Assembly (NCBI GenBank): GCA_030220185.1
Contig: JASPKZ010007797.1
Location: forward strand, 1,842,001 to 1,906,000
Direction of reading: 5' to 3'
Origin: Diploptera punctata
Taxonomy: Eukaryota; Arthropoda; Insecta; Blattodea; Blaberidae
Length of the DNA stretch: 64,000 nt
The notes under the pieces were generated by a model that saw nothing but the letters and a program-made list of their open reading frames with translations, searched no databases and was not told where the DNA came from. A program made the translations under genes and the position numbers. This document shows positions 30,335 through 40,669 of this stretch, piece after piece (within the stretch, counting starts at the first letter, position 1; each line of letters opens with the position of its first letter).

Positions 30335-30605
30335 AGATAATGGAATTTGCGCTGGTTCCAGTCTCCATGGGGGAAGAAATTTTCTCATCGAGTTCGCTAA
30401 GTATAGGACCGGTGCCACACAGAATTGTGAGGCATTTGGATAGCTACAATAAGTAGCAGCTCCAGGTTGAGAAAACCAGCTATAACGACTAGGGGATCCG
30501 ATATATTGACCTCATGTCAACCGTACATTGGTTGAATGATCTCTACTTCTGTGATTAATACATATTGATGTGAGGCCAGCGCCGGCTGGCAGGGCAAGGG
30601 CTTAA
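30335..30605 (+). mobile_element. SINE-D lacking its 5' end
   Basis: Begins at TGGAATTTGCGCTGGTTCCA (damaged box B) and runs through AGAAATTTTCTCATCGAGTT, GCTACAATAAGTAGCAGCTC and TGTGAGGCCAGCGCCGGCTG. Confidence 0.85.
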
Positions 30606-30725
30606 TAGGTCTGTCGCAACATGGAGTTATTTTAGTTTGCCATCAGGATATAACTAATGATAGGTAATTGAAATCTAAGAGCTACTAAACGTGTTTACCA
30701 CACCACAAAGGAATATCTTAATATA

Positions 30726-31849
30726 CAGGGTGATTCAAAATTGACTTTACAACTTTACAAGCTTATAGAAATTTATTTAGAAGACCTACCGAATTGGTTT
30801 TAATGTCATATCATAGCACAACTAATCAAGTTTTCACCGACATAGTTTTATAGTACCTAGTTCTCTCACCGCGTGCGCTAACGTAGTTCATATCAAAATG
30901 GCTGCTTTCACAGGTGCCGAGCGTGCTCGTTGTGTTTTTGTTCGAAGAAACTAAATCTGCGACAATTGTTCAGCGTAGATTTCGTACCCAGTATGGCAAG
31001 GATCCTCCTAGCATATTGAGATAAATCGTACCGTTGATAATTTTTTCTTGGAAAAAGAAGGGGCCGTACACTTTAGTTTTATTTAGGGCACAAAACACAT
31101 TCACTTTCGGGCTGTCACGTACGTGTTGCAGATGGAGATGTGGAGGTTCAGAGCCCTAGATCCTGCAGTTATGGGTATTTACTTTGCCACTGACGTGGAA
31201 TGTAGACTCGTCGCTGAAGATTACGTGGTTCAAATACGTTTCATCTTCCTCAATCCGACCAAGCATTTCTGCACACAAATCACGTCGAACCATCTTATCA
31301 TTATCAGTAATGTGTTGCACCATCGAAAATCGGTATGGTTTCAAGTGCAAACGTCTCCGTAGTATGCGCCAAATGGTCGGTTGTGAAATGCCAGTCTCAC
31401 GTGACGCACGCCGCGTTGATTTCCTAGGGCTCCGAGCAAAGCTATCCCTCACTTGTTCAACCACAGCTTCAGCCGTACGTGGACGGCCAGTATGCTTGGA
31501 ATGACTAACAGAACAGCCAGTCCTAACAAATGTTTGGTGCCAAGAATAAATTGCTGGCCTGCTAGGAGGATCCTTACCATACTGGGTACGAAATCTACGC
31601 TGAACAATTGTCGCAGATTTAGTTTCTTCGAACAAAAACACACAACGAGCATGCTCGGCACCTGTGAAAGCAGCCATTTTGATATGAACTACGTTAGCGC
31701 ACGCGGTGAGAGAACTAGGTACTATAAAACTATGTCGGTGAAAACTTGATGAGTTGTGCTATCATATGACATTAAAACCAATTCTGTAGGTCTTCTAAGT
31801 AAATTTCTATAAGCTTGTAAAGTTGTAAAGTCAATTTTGAATCACGGTG
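30726..31849 (-). mobile_element. Fold-back mariner with ~288-bp inverted arms that include transposase coding
   Basis: TA at 30724-30725 and 31850-31851 flank CAGGGTGATTCAAAATTGAC (30726) and GTCAATTTTGAATCACGGTG (ending 31849). The inverted arms are 30726-31012 and 31561-31849; each holds the mariner terminus, the 5' leader, and the first ~38 codons of the transposase (ATG at 30898 on plus and at 31677 on minus). The unique centre is the middle of the transposase gene. Confidence 0.9.
31013..31677 (-). pseudogene. Mariner transposase, C-terminal catalytic part missing
   Basis: ATG at 31677-31675. An open frame of 173 codons includes both helix-turn-helices (VQRRFRTQYGKDPPSRPAIY and SPRKSTRRASRETGISQPTI), a GRPR linker, and the first catalytic block HVIFSDESTFHVSGKVNTHN. 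The frame stops at 31156 and a shifted frame continues to a KVYGPFFFQEKIINGTIYLN-like stretch, where the inverted arm begins. The second and third catalytic Asp blocks are absent, replaced by an inverted copy of the gene's own start. Inactive. Confidence 0.88.
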
Positions 31850-31851
31850 TA

Positions 31852-32529
31852 TAAAAATTTCGTGTCACGTTGTTTGTCCGCGATGGAATCCTAAACTACT
31901 GAACCGATTTTAATAAAAGTATGCACACTGGGTGCAGTTTGATACAACTTGAGACTTAGGATAGTTTATAACTAAATTTATAGTCGCATTATTTTTGTAT
32001 TGCAAATTATTTGTTTATTATTTAACAAAGAGTTATAATTATCTGCGAGTTCTATACGAGTCTAACAGATGGCGGTGTAATTATCTGTGAGTTCCATACG
32101 ATTATAACAGATGGGGTGTAAGGTAATTTGGTAAGGTAATTGGTTTATTATTTAACAAAGAGAGATCCAGATGGCTGTGCTTTTTGTTGCAACCGCGAAT
32201 TTCAATTGAATTACAAATATTGATTATTTCATAATTTAAGTGTGTTCAGTGTTTATTTTATTTTCAATATTATAAATTCGTGTGTAAGTATTAGTTTTAA
32301 GTAATCTGGCTGAAAGACAGCAACTTAATTTAAATTTTTAACGTTGGATAAGTCCGGGATAGATAGCCATACTTTTTTTAATGTTTCAGAATATCGAAGA
32401 TTTGCAGGATAATTACGTGAACAAAAGTTTAATAGGGTTACTGAAGTTAAATCTACATAATTCCTTGTGTTTATGACGAAATATTGCCATTCAGAGTAAT
32501 AAACCCAACTTATTGAAAAACAATATCTT
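31852..32529. other. Decayed repeats, no gene
   Basis: Starts with a motif (GGAATCCTAAACTACTGAAC, CGATTTTAATAAAAG) of the kind found in old arthropod repeats. Two imperfect copies of GAGTTC(T/C)ATACGA.T.TAACAGATGG lie at 32048 and 32088, and the pair TTATTTAACAAAGAG occurs at 32017 and 32148. The minus ORF at 32325-32636 has no motif. Confidence 0.4.
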
Positions 32530-32959
32530 TCCCTAGTTGCCATCTGGTCCCGGCGAAATAATAGTAATATCACGTTATTTATTTTGTATAAAACGGAACC
32601 TGTCCAACGCGGAAACGGAAGGATGTTTCTATTCAATTCATGAAAAAAAGTTTATAAGGCGTAAAGACTGAGAGAGAAATAAATGAGTTTCCACTTCATT
32701 GAATTCCTGTTAGGCGAAATAACATAAAGGGATGATTTCTGCTGCCGGGTGAAGTAGATTTTCTACCTGTATCTGAAATTTTCTTTCGGCCTCACTGCAC
32801 ACCCGTTATGCGAAATACAGGTTCTTTTAACATATATTTGGCGTGTGACATCTGTCTTACAAATAACCTGTGCACTGTAAAATCTTAAATTAGTTTAAGA
32901 TCTGAGACCGATTGAGTACGTATCTTTCATAGGTATCGTTCTGAATTTCCGGAATAAAG

Positions 32960-33469
32960 ATGGCTAAATCGTATGTATCATTGTCATTAAACGAAAAAGT
33001 GAATGTCAGTGAAGACAAAAAAAAAACTCTCAGAACGCGAAATAATGACTAAATTTAAATGTGTAAAAACCCAAGTTTATGAGATTATAAAATATAAGTA
33101 AAACATTAATTAATGGATGCAAGGAAATGATCAAACGAAGGGGAAGCAAAATAAATAAATAATATTAACGAAAAAAGAGGGAAGTAGTGTGACAGTGTTT
33201 TACAAGTGCACGATCAAAAAATCTCCAAATTTCCGGACCGATGCTCCAAAGTCAAGCTCTAACTGTTGCTACATTCCTAGACACGATTTCAAGGCATCTT
33301 CAGGTTGGCTGTACAGTTTTAAAAGACGACATAATGTAGTGAGAAATGAAATTTGCAGGAAATCAAAGGATGTGGACGAAAGTTTAGTTAGTTAATGGAA
33401 ACCGAAACTGAATACTTTAATTTCAGGATACGGTCCTAAGAGACATTTTTAACGCTGGTGAAATGGACT

Positions 33470-33517
<48 letters not shown>

Positions 33518-33545
33518 CCTAACGCGCTCGAACATACTATAAGTT
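32960..33545 (+). pseudogene. pogo/Tigger-like transposase N-terminal remnant
   Basis: ATG at 32960 begins AKSYVSLSLNEKVNV, then FKCVKTQVYEIIKY (a CENP-B-type helix-turn-helix), then SGWLYSFKRRHNVVRNEICR and KDVDESLVS, the second DNA-binding domain of Tigger-like transposases. Frameshifted several times. The following N.DE-type region is broken by a (T)45 run at 33471-33515. No complete catalytic domain. Confidence 0.75.
33471..33515. repeat. Homopolymer of 45 T
   Basis: Uninterrupted T run inside the pogo-like transposase remnant. The sister copy at 59320 reads GGGACTATTTTCGCGCG at this place, so the run is an addition or replacement, possibly the oligo(A) tail of an otherwise lost minus-strand retroposon. 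Confidence 0.9.
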
Positions 33546-33744
33546 ACTTCACTTTTCAACGGCAGCGGAACTGCAATTAATCAAAGGTACGTAAAACGAT
33601 ATATACGGTACTCCATAATCTAAGATTGGTTAATATTTTTTTTGTAATGTGGAAAAAAAGATTGGTCCCGTGCGATTCCGCTTTGAACAAGTTTTATTGT
33701 AATAATAATAATCATAAATTAATATGGTCATGTAAAAATAATTA

Positions 33745-33915
33745 TAGAAGACAGATGGGTGGCATTTGGTAGAAGAAGAAGAGGACATTATAAACTAATG
33801 TGAATTGATGGTATTTTAAGCAGCATGAGGGAAATAGAATTGGACGATGAAGATTGGAATGACAGAGATGTGGAGGAGATTGGCAGTAGATTAATTGGGC
33901 GCAGGAAGATGTTAT
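33745..33915 (+). pseudogene. Short LINE RT C-terminal fragment
   Basis: Reads SMREIELDDEDWNDRDVEEI, followed by GSRLIGRRKML and a stop: the W.DR..W-like C-terminus of a LINE ORF. 5' truncated. Confidence 0.55.
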
Positions 33916-33931
33916 AAAACCTGCTAAATAA

Positions 33932-34215
33932 CCAGCCTCGTGGGCTAGTGGTCAGCGTTTCTGACTACTGTTCATGAGGTCCTGGGTTCCATCCCCGGTC
34001 AAATCATAGGATTTTTTTCCTTAAAGGGAATCATTCCTGTGGTTGTCCGTGGTCTGGAATTTTGGGTAAAACTCTTCTGGCACTATATTAGCATTTATCA
34101 CCCATCGTTTCATCGGGGTAACGTAACTCCATCTACTTCTGAAGTGGGTTACAATTACCACAATATCAGGAAAGAAACCAGAACTGTCGAAATGACAACC
34201 TGCGGTATTGAATAA
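33932..34215 (+). mobile_element. SINE-B, full length
   Basis: Head CCTCGTGGGCTAGTGGTCAG, box B GGGTTCCATCCCC (one change), then TTCCTTAAAGGGAATCATTC, GGGGTAACGTAACTCC and a CAACCTGCGGTATTGAATAA end. Confidence 0.88.
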
Positions 34216-34709
34216 TAATATAGTAATAATCCACGACAGGTATAATAGGGTCTATATGGCCCGAGCCACCTTCACGTTTCTTCCATTTGGCCCGCGATAC
34301 AAATAAGTGTGGACGGCTCTGCCTTATGATGAAGTAAAGGAATGTGTTTCTGGGCTAATTTTATGTTGATGTAGAAGTTGGTAGCAGTGTGGGTGGAATT
34401 GATAAGTTAACTCCCTTTTAAAACGTTTCAATAAATCAACTTGGTTGCTTAGAACAATAGCAAGAGATGTGCCCTTGTTGCACGCAGCTGGGGTTCATAA
34501 GCTTGAGTTTTTTTAATGTGTATGTAAGTATCCAATTATGTGTGCGCAGTTATAAACAACGCACGGCTATAAAAGGGCTTGTTGAAGTCAGCCTTGACTT
34601 TATAGATTATTCAGCAGGTAAACTGAGACTTATTTTTTTGCAGACCTCAGATCTGTTCTACATGCATAAGGCACAGAATTCTCTGTGTTTCCAATGATTT
34701 TTTTATTAG
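34216..34709. other. Unassigned, no gene
   Basis: No motif in the 76-codon plus ORF at 34467. No repeat recognised. Confidence 0.4.
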
Positions 34710-35740
34710 GAACTAGCTAATACCAGGCCTGCGCTGCTATGTCTAAATAAATTAAAATTAACGTGATTTTGTGTTTAGTTGATGAGTAAAAGGAAACATT
34801 TATATCGTAATTATTTTTAGTTACCCGGCGTTGGCCGTGAATCTACTAATCCCGATCTTCTTGGCATAAATGAGCTCAAAGACGAAATTTAATGTGTTTT
34901 TATGTTCAGTTGAATAAGTTATACGAAACATTTATATCGTAATTATTTTTATCCCTATCTTCTTGGCATAAATGAGGTTAAAAACGAAAATTAACGTGTT
35001 TTTATGTTTAGTTGAATAAGTGGAAGGAAACATTTATATCGTAATTAATTTTAGTTACCCGGGAATCTATTTCCCAATCTTCGTGGAATAAATGAGCTGA
35101 AAGACGAAAATTAATGTGTTTTGATGTTTAGTTGAATATGAAAAAAAAACATATAGGGCCTACCGTAATTATTTTTGATACCCTGTGCTGATTCCCGGCG
35201 TTGCCCGGGATTCCACTTGGCATGAATGAGCTGAAAGATAAAAATTGATGTGTTTGTATGTTTAATTGAATATGTAATAGGAAACAATTATATCGCAATT
35301 ATTTTTAGATACCCTGCTCTGATTACCCGACGTTGCCCGGGAATCTACTTATCTCGATCTTCTTGGCATAAATGAGCTGAAAGATGAAAATTAATGTTTT
35401 TATGTTTAGTTGAATATGTAAAAGGAAAAAAAAATATATATCATAATTATTTTTAGATACCCCGTGCTGATTACTCGGCGTTGCCCGGGAATCCACTTGT
35501 CCCGATCTTCTTGGCATAAATGAGCTGAAAGACGAAAATTAATGTGTGTTTTATGTTTAGTTGAATAAGTGAAAGGGAACACATCGTAATTATTTTTAGA
35601 TTCCCAGTGCTGATTACCCGGCGTTGCCCGGGAATACACTTGCCCCGATCTTCTTGGCATTAATGAGCTGAAAGATGAAAATGAATGTGTTTTTATGTTT
35701 AGTTGAATGAGTAATAGGAAATATATCTTGTAATTAAAAT
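34710..35740. repeat. Tandem array, seven units of roughly 100-145 bp, with GTTGCCCGGGAA core
   Basis: Units share (C)CCGGCGTTGCCCGGGAATC, CCCGATCTTCTTGGCATAAA, TGAGCTGAAAGACGAAAATT, TTTTTATGTTTAGTTGAATA and TATCGTAATTATTTTTAG. Cores lie near 34828, 35055, 35190, 35332, 35476 and 35618, with a shortened unit at 34955. The last four are spaced about 140-145 bp. A lone unit occurs at 40415-40580. The short minus ORFs across it are artefacts of the repeat. Confidence 0.9.
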
Positions 35741-35827
35741 GCATGTAGGCTCTCTTATGGGATATTACTATTCACTGTATACTACCATTAACTTTAGTGG
35801 TAAATGTTTTTCATGTATTATACCGGT

Positions 35828-35965
35828 AAATGACCCGATATGCTGACCACATGTCACCCTTATATTGGCTTGATGATCGTCTACCTCTGTGATTAATACA
35901 TGTGGATGTGAGACCAGCAGCCGGATCGTAGGCCAAGGGCCTTCTAGGCCTGTCGTGCCGTCGAG
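35828..35965 (+). mobile_element. SINE-D 3' fragment
   Basis: AATGACCCGATATGCTGACC, ATGTCACCCTTATATTGGCT, ACCTCTGTGATTAATACATG and TGAGACCAGCAGCCGG match the distal third of SINE-D. The head is missing. Confidence 0.85.
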
Positions 35966-36507
35966 TAAAAAAAAATGTTTTTGTAAGCCATGCTACATCA
36001 TAATTCCCAACTTTCGCTCTATCAATGCTGTCGCTCAACAACTCGAGCCCACATTCCTTCCATGTCAGATGAGCTGTGGCACAAATAATATGACTGCGCA
36101 GCGGACCAATTGTTTGGCGAACATTCTAACAGTTTTACAAGATGGTTAGTACTCTTATTCCTGAATTACTAAATGTATTTGGTCATTGTAACTTTAATCG
36201 AAGTTAAATATTCACTGTCTGATTAAAAATCTACAAAGTTTCGGACTATAAACATTTTGTTGGAACATTAATAGACGAGTGATTAATACTGTGTATGTGT
36301 GTGTGGGGTGTTGATTAACAGAGTTTGATATTTCTGTAAATTTTCGTTTAGTTGTAAAGCGTGAGTGAGGAATATTGTTTTATTTTGTTGGGTTGGCCAA
36401 TCTTACACAAGCCTGTTGATTATGGTTGTTAACTCATTTTGAACCTTAATAAGAAAAAAAAAGTATTAATTTCTTTAACAGAAGTCAGCTCTACCATATC
36501 GTATATC
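35966..36507. other. Unassigned, no supported gene
   Basis: The 86-codon plus ORF at 35889-36149 begins inside the SINE fragment and shows no domain. No repeat recognised from 36150 to 36500. Confidence 0.4.
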
Positions 36508-36542
36508 TACAGGATGATTCTGTAAGAGGGTGCAAAAATTAA

Positions 36543-37468
36543 CCCTTTAATTGGCAATGTATCCTATAGAATACATCAATTGGTTTGGTTTATTTAGTAT
36601 TATTAATGAAACAGAAGAAAACAAACTAGTAGTAATAACTTAAATGTGGGTCGAATTACACAATAAACCTAATAATAACATGCGTAATTTTGTTTTCAGT
36701 GCGGTCCGCCACATTTAAATAACTGGTACGAGAAATTAATGTTTTGCCAATTAAGGGGACCGACTGGTGAATATCAATTTTTTTTTCATTATTGTTTTCA
36801 AATTTTTATCACATACATTATGATCTTCTAGAAGTGTTTCTGTGAAGTTTGGTGTTTATAAATAGAATAGTTTCAGAATTATGATTTTTTTAAATCTATT
36901 TTTTAATATTTTATAAAAAAAATGCTCATTACGATGCATTTTTAAATATTCCCTCATGAAATTTGAGATTCAGAGTCTTTATAATTCCACTAAACACATG
37001 TTTGCTATGCGAAAAAAATATAAAGGGAGGTACTGCTTATTTTTCATTTTTTGAAAAAAAAATATTTGTTTTATCCACTCTCATGCATTTCCATCTCAAT
37101 TCAATAGAACACATGGTTGTGTCTTAGACTAGTAACTGTATAGCAACTTTGAATTAGCATATATTGGGGAGTCTAACCACAAAATTTCACTTTCATAGCA
37201 TACAAATTGCATCGTAAGGAGCATTTTAAGTTTTGGGAAATGTCAAAAAAAAAAACGGAAACACATATTGAAGTTTAAGTAATAATGCTGACCACACGTG
37301 CAAGGGTATTTAAACTCTTACGTCAGGGACTCACATTTGCTCCTACAACAAAAAAAAATTACACGCGAAAATGATCCTAAAGAATCAGATTTATTAAAAA
37401 GCAAAATAAACAAAAAATCATTTTTTGCCATTTTTTTCCACACTTTCGCCGTTTGGTGCCCTTAAGTG
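36543..37468. mobile_element. PB1 piggyBac-like MITE, interrupted by PB2 in its right terminus
   Basis: Left end CCCTTTAATTGGCAA after TTAA (36539-36542). The right terminus reads TTGCCAA up to 36750, is cut by PB2, and resumes as GTG (37466-37468) followed by TTAA (37469-37472). Without both insertions the host sequence reads like the sister mariner at 54870 (AAATTTAAACAGGACATAGG). Confidence 0.85.
36755..37461 (+). mobile_element. PB2 piggyBac-like MITE, TTAA-flanked
   Basis: Ends GGGGACCGACTGGTGAA (36755) and TTTCGCCGTTTGGTGCCC (ending 37461), TTAA at 36751-36754 and 37462-37465. Opposite orientation to, and colinear with, 2479-3333. Non-coding. Confidence 0.88.
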
Positions 37469-37984
37469 TTAAATAGGACATTGGGAATGAACAATTTGAG
37501 GTAGGAAACCTAAGTCCGATAAGCCGACCTAAGGATATATGGAAGTAAACGTCTCTATCACATTGTCTAACATTACTGTTTTCCAGCTGATTTACAACTA
37601 AAGTGCACTCTAAACTGACGGGTCCATGACGTCATGTTGTACTTGGGAAAACAGGAGGTGGATTGGAACTACTAGCTGACTTAAAATATCGACTCACCTG
37701 TTATTACTGAAGAGGCATTTCAAATGTGAATTTGTAGTTTAAAATGATTCTAATGTAAACCATACTTATATCTGACTGCAAAATTATTGCACGTACCAGA
37801 CGATAGGAATTATCTCAACATTGATACAGAAATAACGTTTTCTTTCACGTCTATACTAGGGGTTTGAATGTAGAGCGAGAGCTGTAAGACAACAAATAAG
37901 TAACTGCCCCTTTCGGCCAGTTTACAGTACGTGAAGTATACAAGTGTACCTATAGTGTGCTGTTAAGTTCCTGCAAGGAATAAC

Positions 37985-38225
37985 CTGATGAATAGGAAGT
38001 CATGATGACCTGACTCCCCTTTGTTTTCCTATGGGGACATCTGGAGTCACTTGTGTTTGGGACTACAGTGGGAACTAACATGGAATTAGTTGTCAGGGAT
38101 GTAGCTGCCCGTGATGTGATTCGAAACGCACCAGCGATATTTGCAAGGGTGCGGCAGAATTGTGTACGCCGATTTCATGCATTGAGGTTGGTGGCCATCA
38201 GTTCGAAACAACTGTTGTAAGATAC
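37985..38225 (+). pseudogene. Mariner transposase C-terminal remnant
   Basis: Plus-strand frames give CDVIRN and further on HALRLVA/CIEVGG-like pieces ending in QLL-stop, aligning with the C-terminus of the mariner transposases in this window (VIRN.P..F.RVR.N...R...CIE..G). The sister copy at 55500-55680 preserves LVTRIVAVCDVIRNTPR. Frameshifted; only the last ~80 residues are discernible. Confidence 0.6.
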
Positions 38226-38271
38226 AAAACAGTGCGTGTCAGTGCCTGTACTTGCAGTTAACTGATAAATA

Positions 38272-38700
38272 ATCTTCTTCTTCGTCGTCGCGATTTAGGC
38301 TTTTGCTAGCCTGTTCCGGCTCCAAATTGCTGCTCTTTCCATCTTTTTCTTTGGTCTTCCCAAACTTATTCTTCTTCTTGGTGAATAGTTAAATAATACC
38401 GATTTTGGTATTCTGTTCTCAGTCATCATTGCTAAGTGTTCTTTCCAGTTTGTTCTGTATTTCACTACTGTTGTGTTCATTTCCTCCACTTTTAGTTGCT
38501 GTCTTATTTCTGTGTTGTGTTTTTTGTCTGTTCTTTGATATCCTACTATTGTACGGAGGAATTTAATTTCAGCAGCTCTTGTATTCTGGCAGATTGTTGT
38601 GTTGTCAATGTTCATGTTTGGGATCCGTAAGTAATAATAGGAACTGCCATTGTCTTGTATAATTTCATTATAGAGTATTTTCTGGTTTTATTTTTCAAAG
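38272..38700 (-). pseudogene. LINE RT C-terminal fragment
   Basis: Minus-strand ORF 38295-38615: CQNTRAAEIKFLRTIVGYQR, then TTVVKYRTNWKEHLAMMTEN, then RRISLGRPKKKMERA. The R...AE.KFLR...G and GRPKK motifs belong to the RT connection region of insect LINEs. A closely related copy is at 53505-54075. Inserted in the mariner-like element. Confidence 0.82.
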
Positions 38701-38997
38701 ACATTAATAATGTAAACGTAAAAGACTAGACAGTAATGTAAAAGACAAGTTTATTTCCATATTTCCTTAAGTTGGCTTCTCGAAACCTGGTTCATTTTCT
38801 CAAATTGTTCAGTTGAGTATCTCCCAATTCCTGATTAATTTTGCACGCTCTTACTGAATCATCCTGTATAGTTATATTTTACATCACCATTTCGTCTTGT
38901 CAAATGATTTATCTATGTCAAATTAGTTACGACATAAACCATATAGGTTTGAAGAAACTGATTGTTAAAACACTTGTCGTAGACCTATTTAAAAGAT

Positions 38998-40053
38998 TTG
39001 TTTGCACGATAGTGCGTTCTGTCGTACTTATCAGCAGTGGCGACCAAGATTGAAAGTTCAATTTCCTACATTTCGGGGTTGCCAATATAAATAACTATAT
39101 TGTTATATTACATATTACGTACCTCTTGCGGGAAGTAAAACCACTGTCCTTTATGTATACTGCGTACAATGTATATACAGGAATATATCCAAAAGGTAGT
39201 GTTAATATACATTATACGAAACAAATCACTGCATTTTAAATGAACTAAACTTTATTTGAAACATTATAAAACAATAAATTAGTACTTGCCGCCATTTTAT
39301 GACTGATTGGTCTCACGGCCTGCTTCAGTCTCAACAAAATTATTTTCGGCATTTGCCGTATAAACATTTGCCACACTGTTACACTAAATTCAACCCAGGA
39401 AGTTACTACAAACCTTATGGGCTACGCCATTGTCCCCCTACGTACAGAGGGTAGATGTTGCCAAACCCATAACGGTATTTGTTTGTTAATGGAGGGGAGG
39501 AGGGGCAAGGCTAACAGTACTTTTTCCAAATTTATGTACTATACATTTAAAAAACATAGTTTTTCTTTTACAGCATGCAAACTAGTTTTATAATAAATAT
39601 CTGAGAGTCGACACTTTCACACAGGATAGTACAGATCCGCACGAGCTCTGTGAAAAGTGGTAACTTTTTTTTAAGAGGGGGTGGATTGGGCGGCCACAAC
39701 TTACAACTATGTACCTGCTGTGTTGCAATCTTCAGATTTATATAAAGATTTCCCTCAATAAAATACTGTTAAAACGACAACCCAGTTCACTATTCCAAAC
39801 ACACAGTAACTTCTTGGGTTGAATCTGACTGTAACGTTAGTCAGTTGTTTATAATGAACGCAAATATTTCCAGAAAAATGTAATTATTTTATTATTATTT
39901 ATTATTTTTAAAACACTATCGTGCAAAAAATTATGTACAACGACGTTTGTGAAGTGTTTCGCATATTCTCGGAAATTAAAAACCGAGCGATTGCGAGGTT
40001 TTTAATCATATCCTGGCTTCTGTAAAACCCACTTCCCAACCTCGTATTGTAAT
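38998..40053 (+). mobile_element. Family P, copy 1, interrupted by a TA-type MITE
   Basis: Starts TTTGCACGATAGTGCGTTCT and ends CCACTTCCCAACCTCG plus TATTGTAATAT. Shares TCCAAAAGGTAGTGTTAATA and TAGTCAGTTGTTTATAATGA with the other copies. Near the end, AACACTATCGTGCAAAAAAT is an inverted match of the start, and AATTAAAAACCGAGCGATTG ... GCGAGGTTTTTAATCAT forms a long hairpin. No ORF of note. Confidence 0.8.
39382..39831. mobile_element. 450-bp TA-flanked MITE inserted in family P
   Basis: Inverted ends CACTAAATTCAACCCAGGAA and TTCTTGGGTTGAATCTGACTG, TA at 39380-39381 and 39832-39833. Other family P copies (57590, 59750) run uninterrupted across this point, confirming the insertion. Tc1/mariner-type MITE by target site; no coding. 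Confidence 0.85.
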
Positions 40054-40414
40054 ATACCATTGAGAACAGGTTATAGGCTAAATATTTTACAAACTAATTT
40101 GATACAATCTTGTTATTATTGAGTGCTGGGCAACCATAAAGCTGACAAATTTAATTATTGAAAGGAATATCATAACGTGTAAGATAGTAAATTTGAGGTT
40201 ATTTATAGATTTATTAAAAATATGTTAAATGTATTAGAAAAAACTGAAAATTACTTGTAATATAAAATAAGAATACTGATAATAGTTTATTCTGACCTGT
40301 AATTACATCCTCCCGTGTTTCTTTTCTTTATATTCCTTCCACCAAATATTCCATAACATTTATTGAATTGCTGCTAGTAACAGATAGAGGCCAGATTTGT
40401 ATGTATTACTAATA
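40054..40414. other. Unassigned, no gene
   Basis: AT-rich with no recognisable feature. Confidence 0.4.
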
Positions 40415-40590
40415 CCCGATATGCGCTGCTCCGCCTAAATAAATCATATGTGTTTTTATGATTAGCTGAATAAGTAAAAACAAAAATAATTATACATTTA
40501 TATCATAATTATTCTTAGATACCTTATGCTGATTACAGGGCGTTGCCCGGGAATCTACTTACCCCGATCCTCACGACAAAAATGTTATTG
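40415..40590. repeat. Single dispersed unit of the 34.7-35.7-kb repeat
   Basis: Contains ATACCCGATATGCGCTGCTC, TTTTTATGATTAGCTGAATA and ACAGGGCGTTGCCCGGGAAT with CTACTTACCCCGATCCTC, in the array's order, once. Confidence 0.8.
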
Positions 40591-40669
40591 TGAGTTATCC
40601 GTAAAATATAGACATGCTGCCATAGACATTTTTGTAGAATTTTTTGAGATATTCAATTCTGTGCACATT

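Larger units (their letters stand above)
32530..33699 (+). mobile_element. pogo/Tigger-like element, left end lost
   Basis: Homologous to 57995-59502 from GTCCCGGCGAAATAATAGTA onward. The right end GAACAAGTTTTATTG is followed by TA at 33700-33701. The left terminus is not recognisable. Contains a transposase remnant and a run of 45 T. Confidence 0.75.
36510..38866 (+). mobile_element. Mariner-like element, TA-flanked, outer shell of a triple nest
   Basis: Inverted ends CAGGATGATTCTGTAAGAGG (36510) and CGCTCTTACTGAATCATCCTG (ending 38866) with TA at 36508-36509 and 38867-38868. Sister copy at 54839-55895. Contains PB1 and PB2 elements near its left end, a transposase C-terminal remnant at about 37985-38225 and a LINE fragment at 38272-38700. 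Confidence 0.88.

Noticed and set aside
35323..35744. Two similar minus ORFs (64 and 112 codons)
   Set aside because: They are translations of consecutive units of the 145-bp tandem array, hence their similarity.
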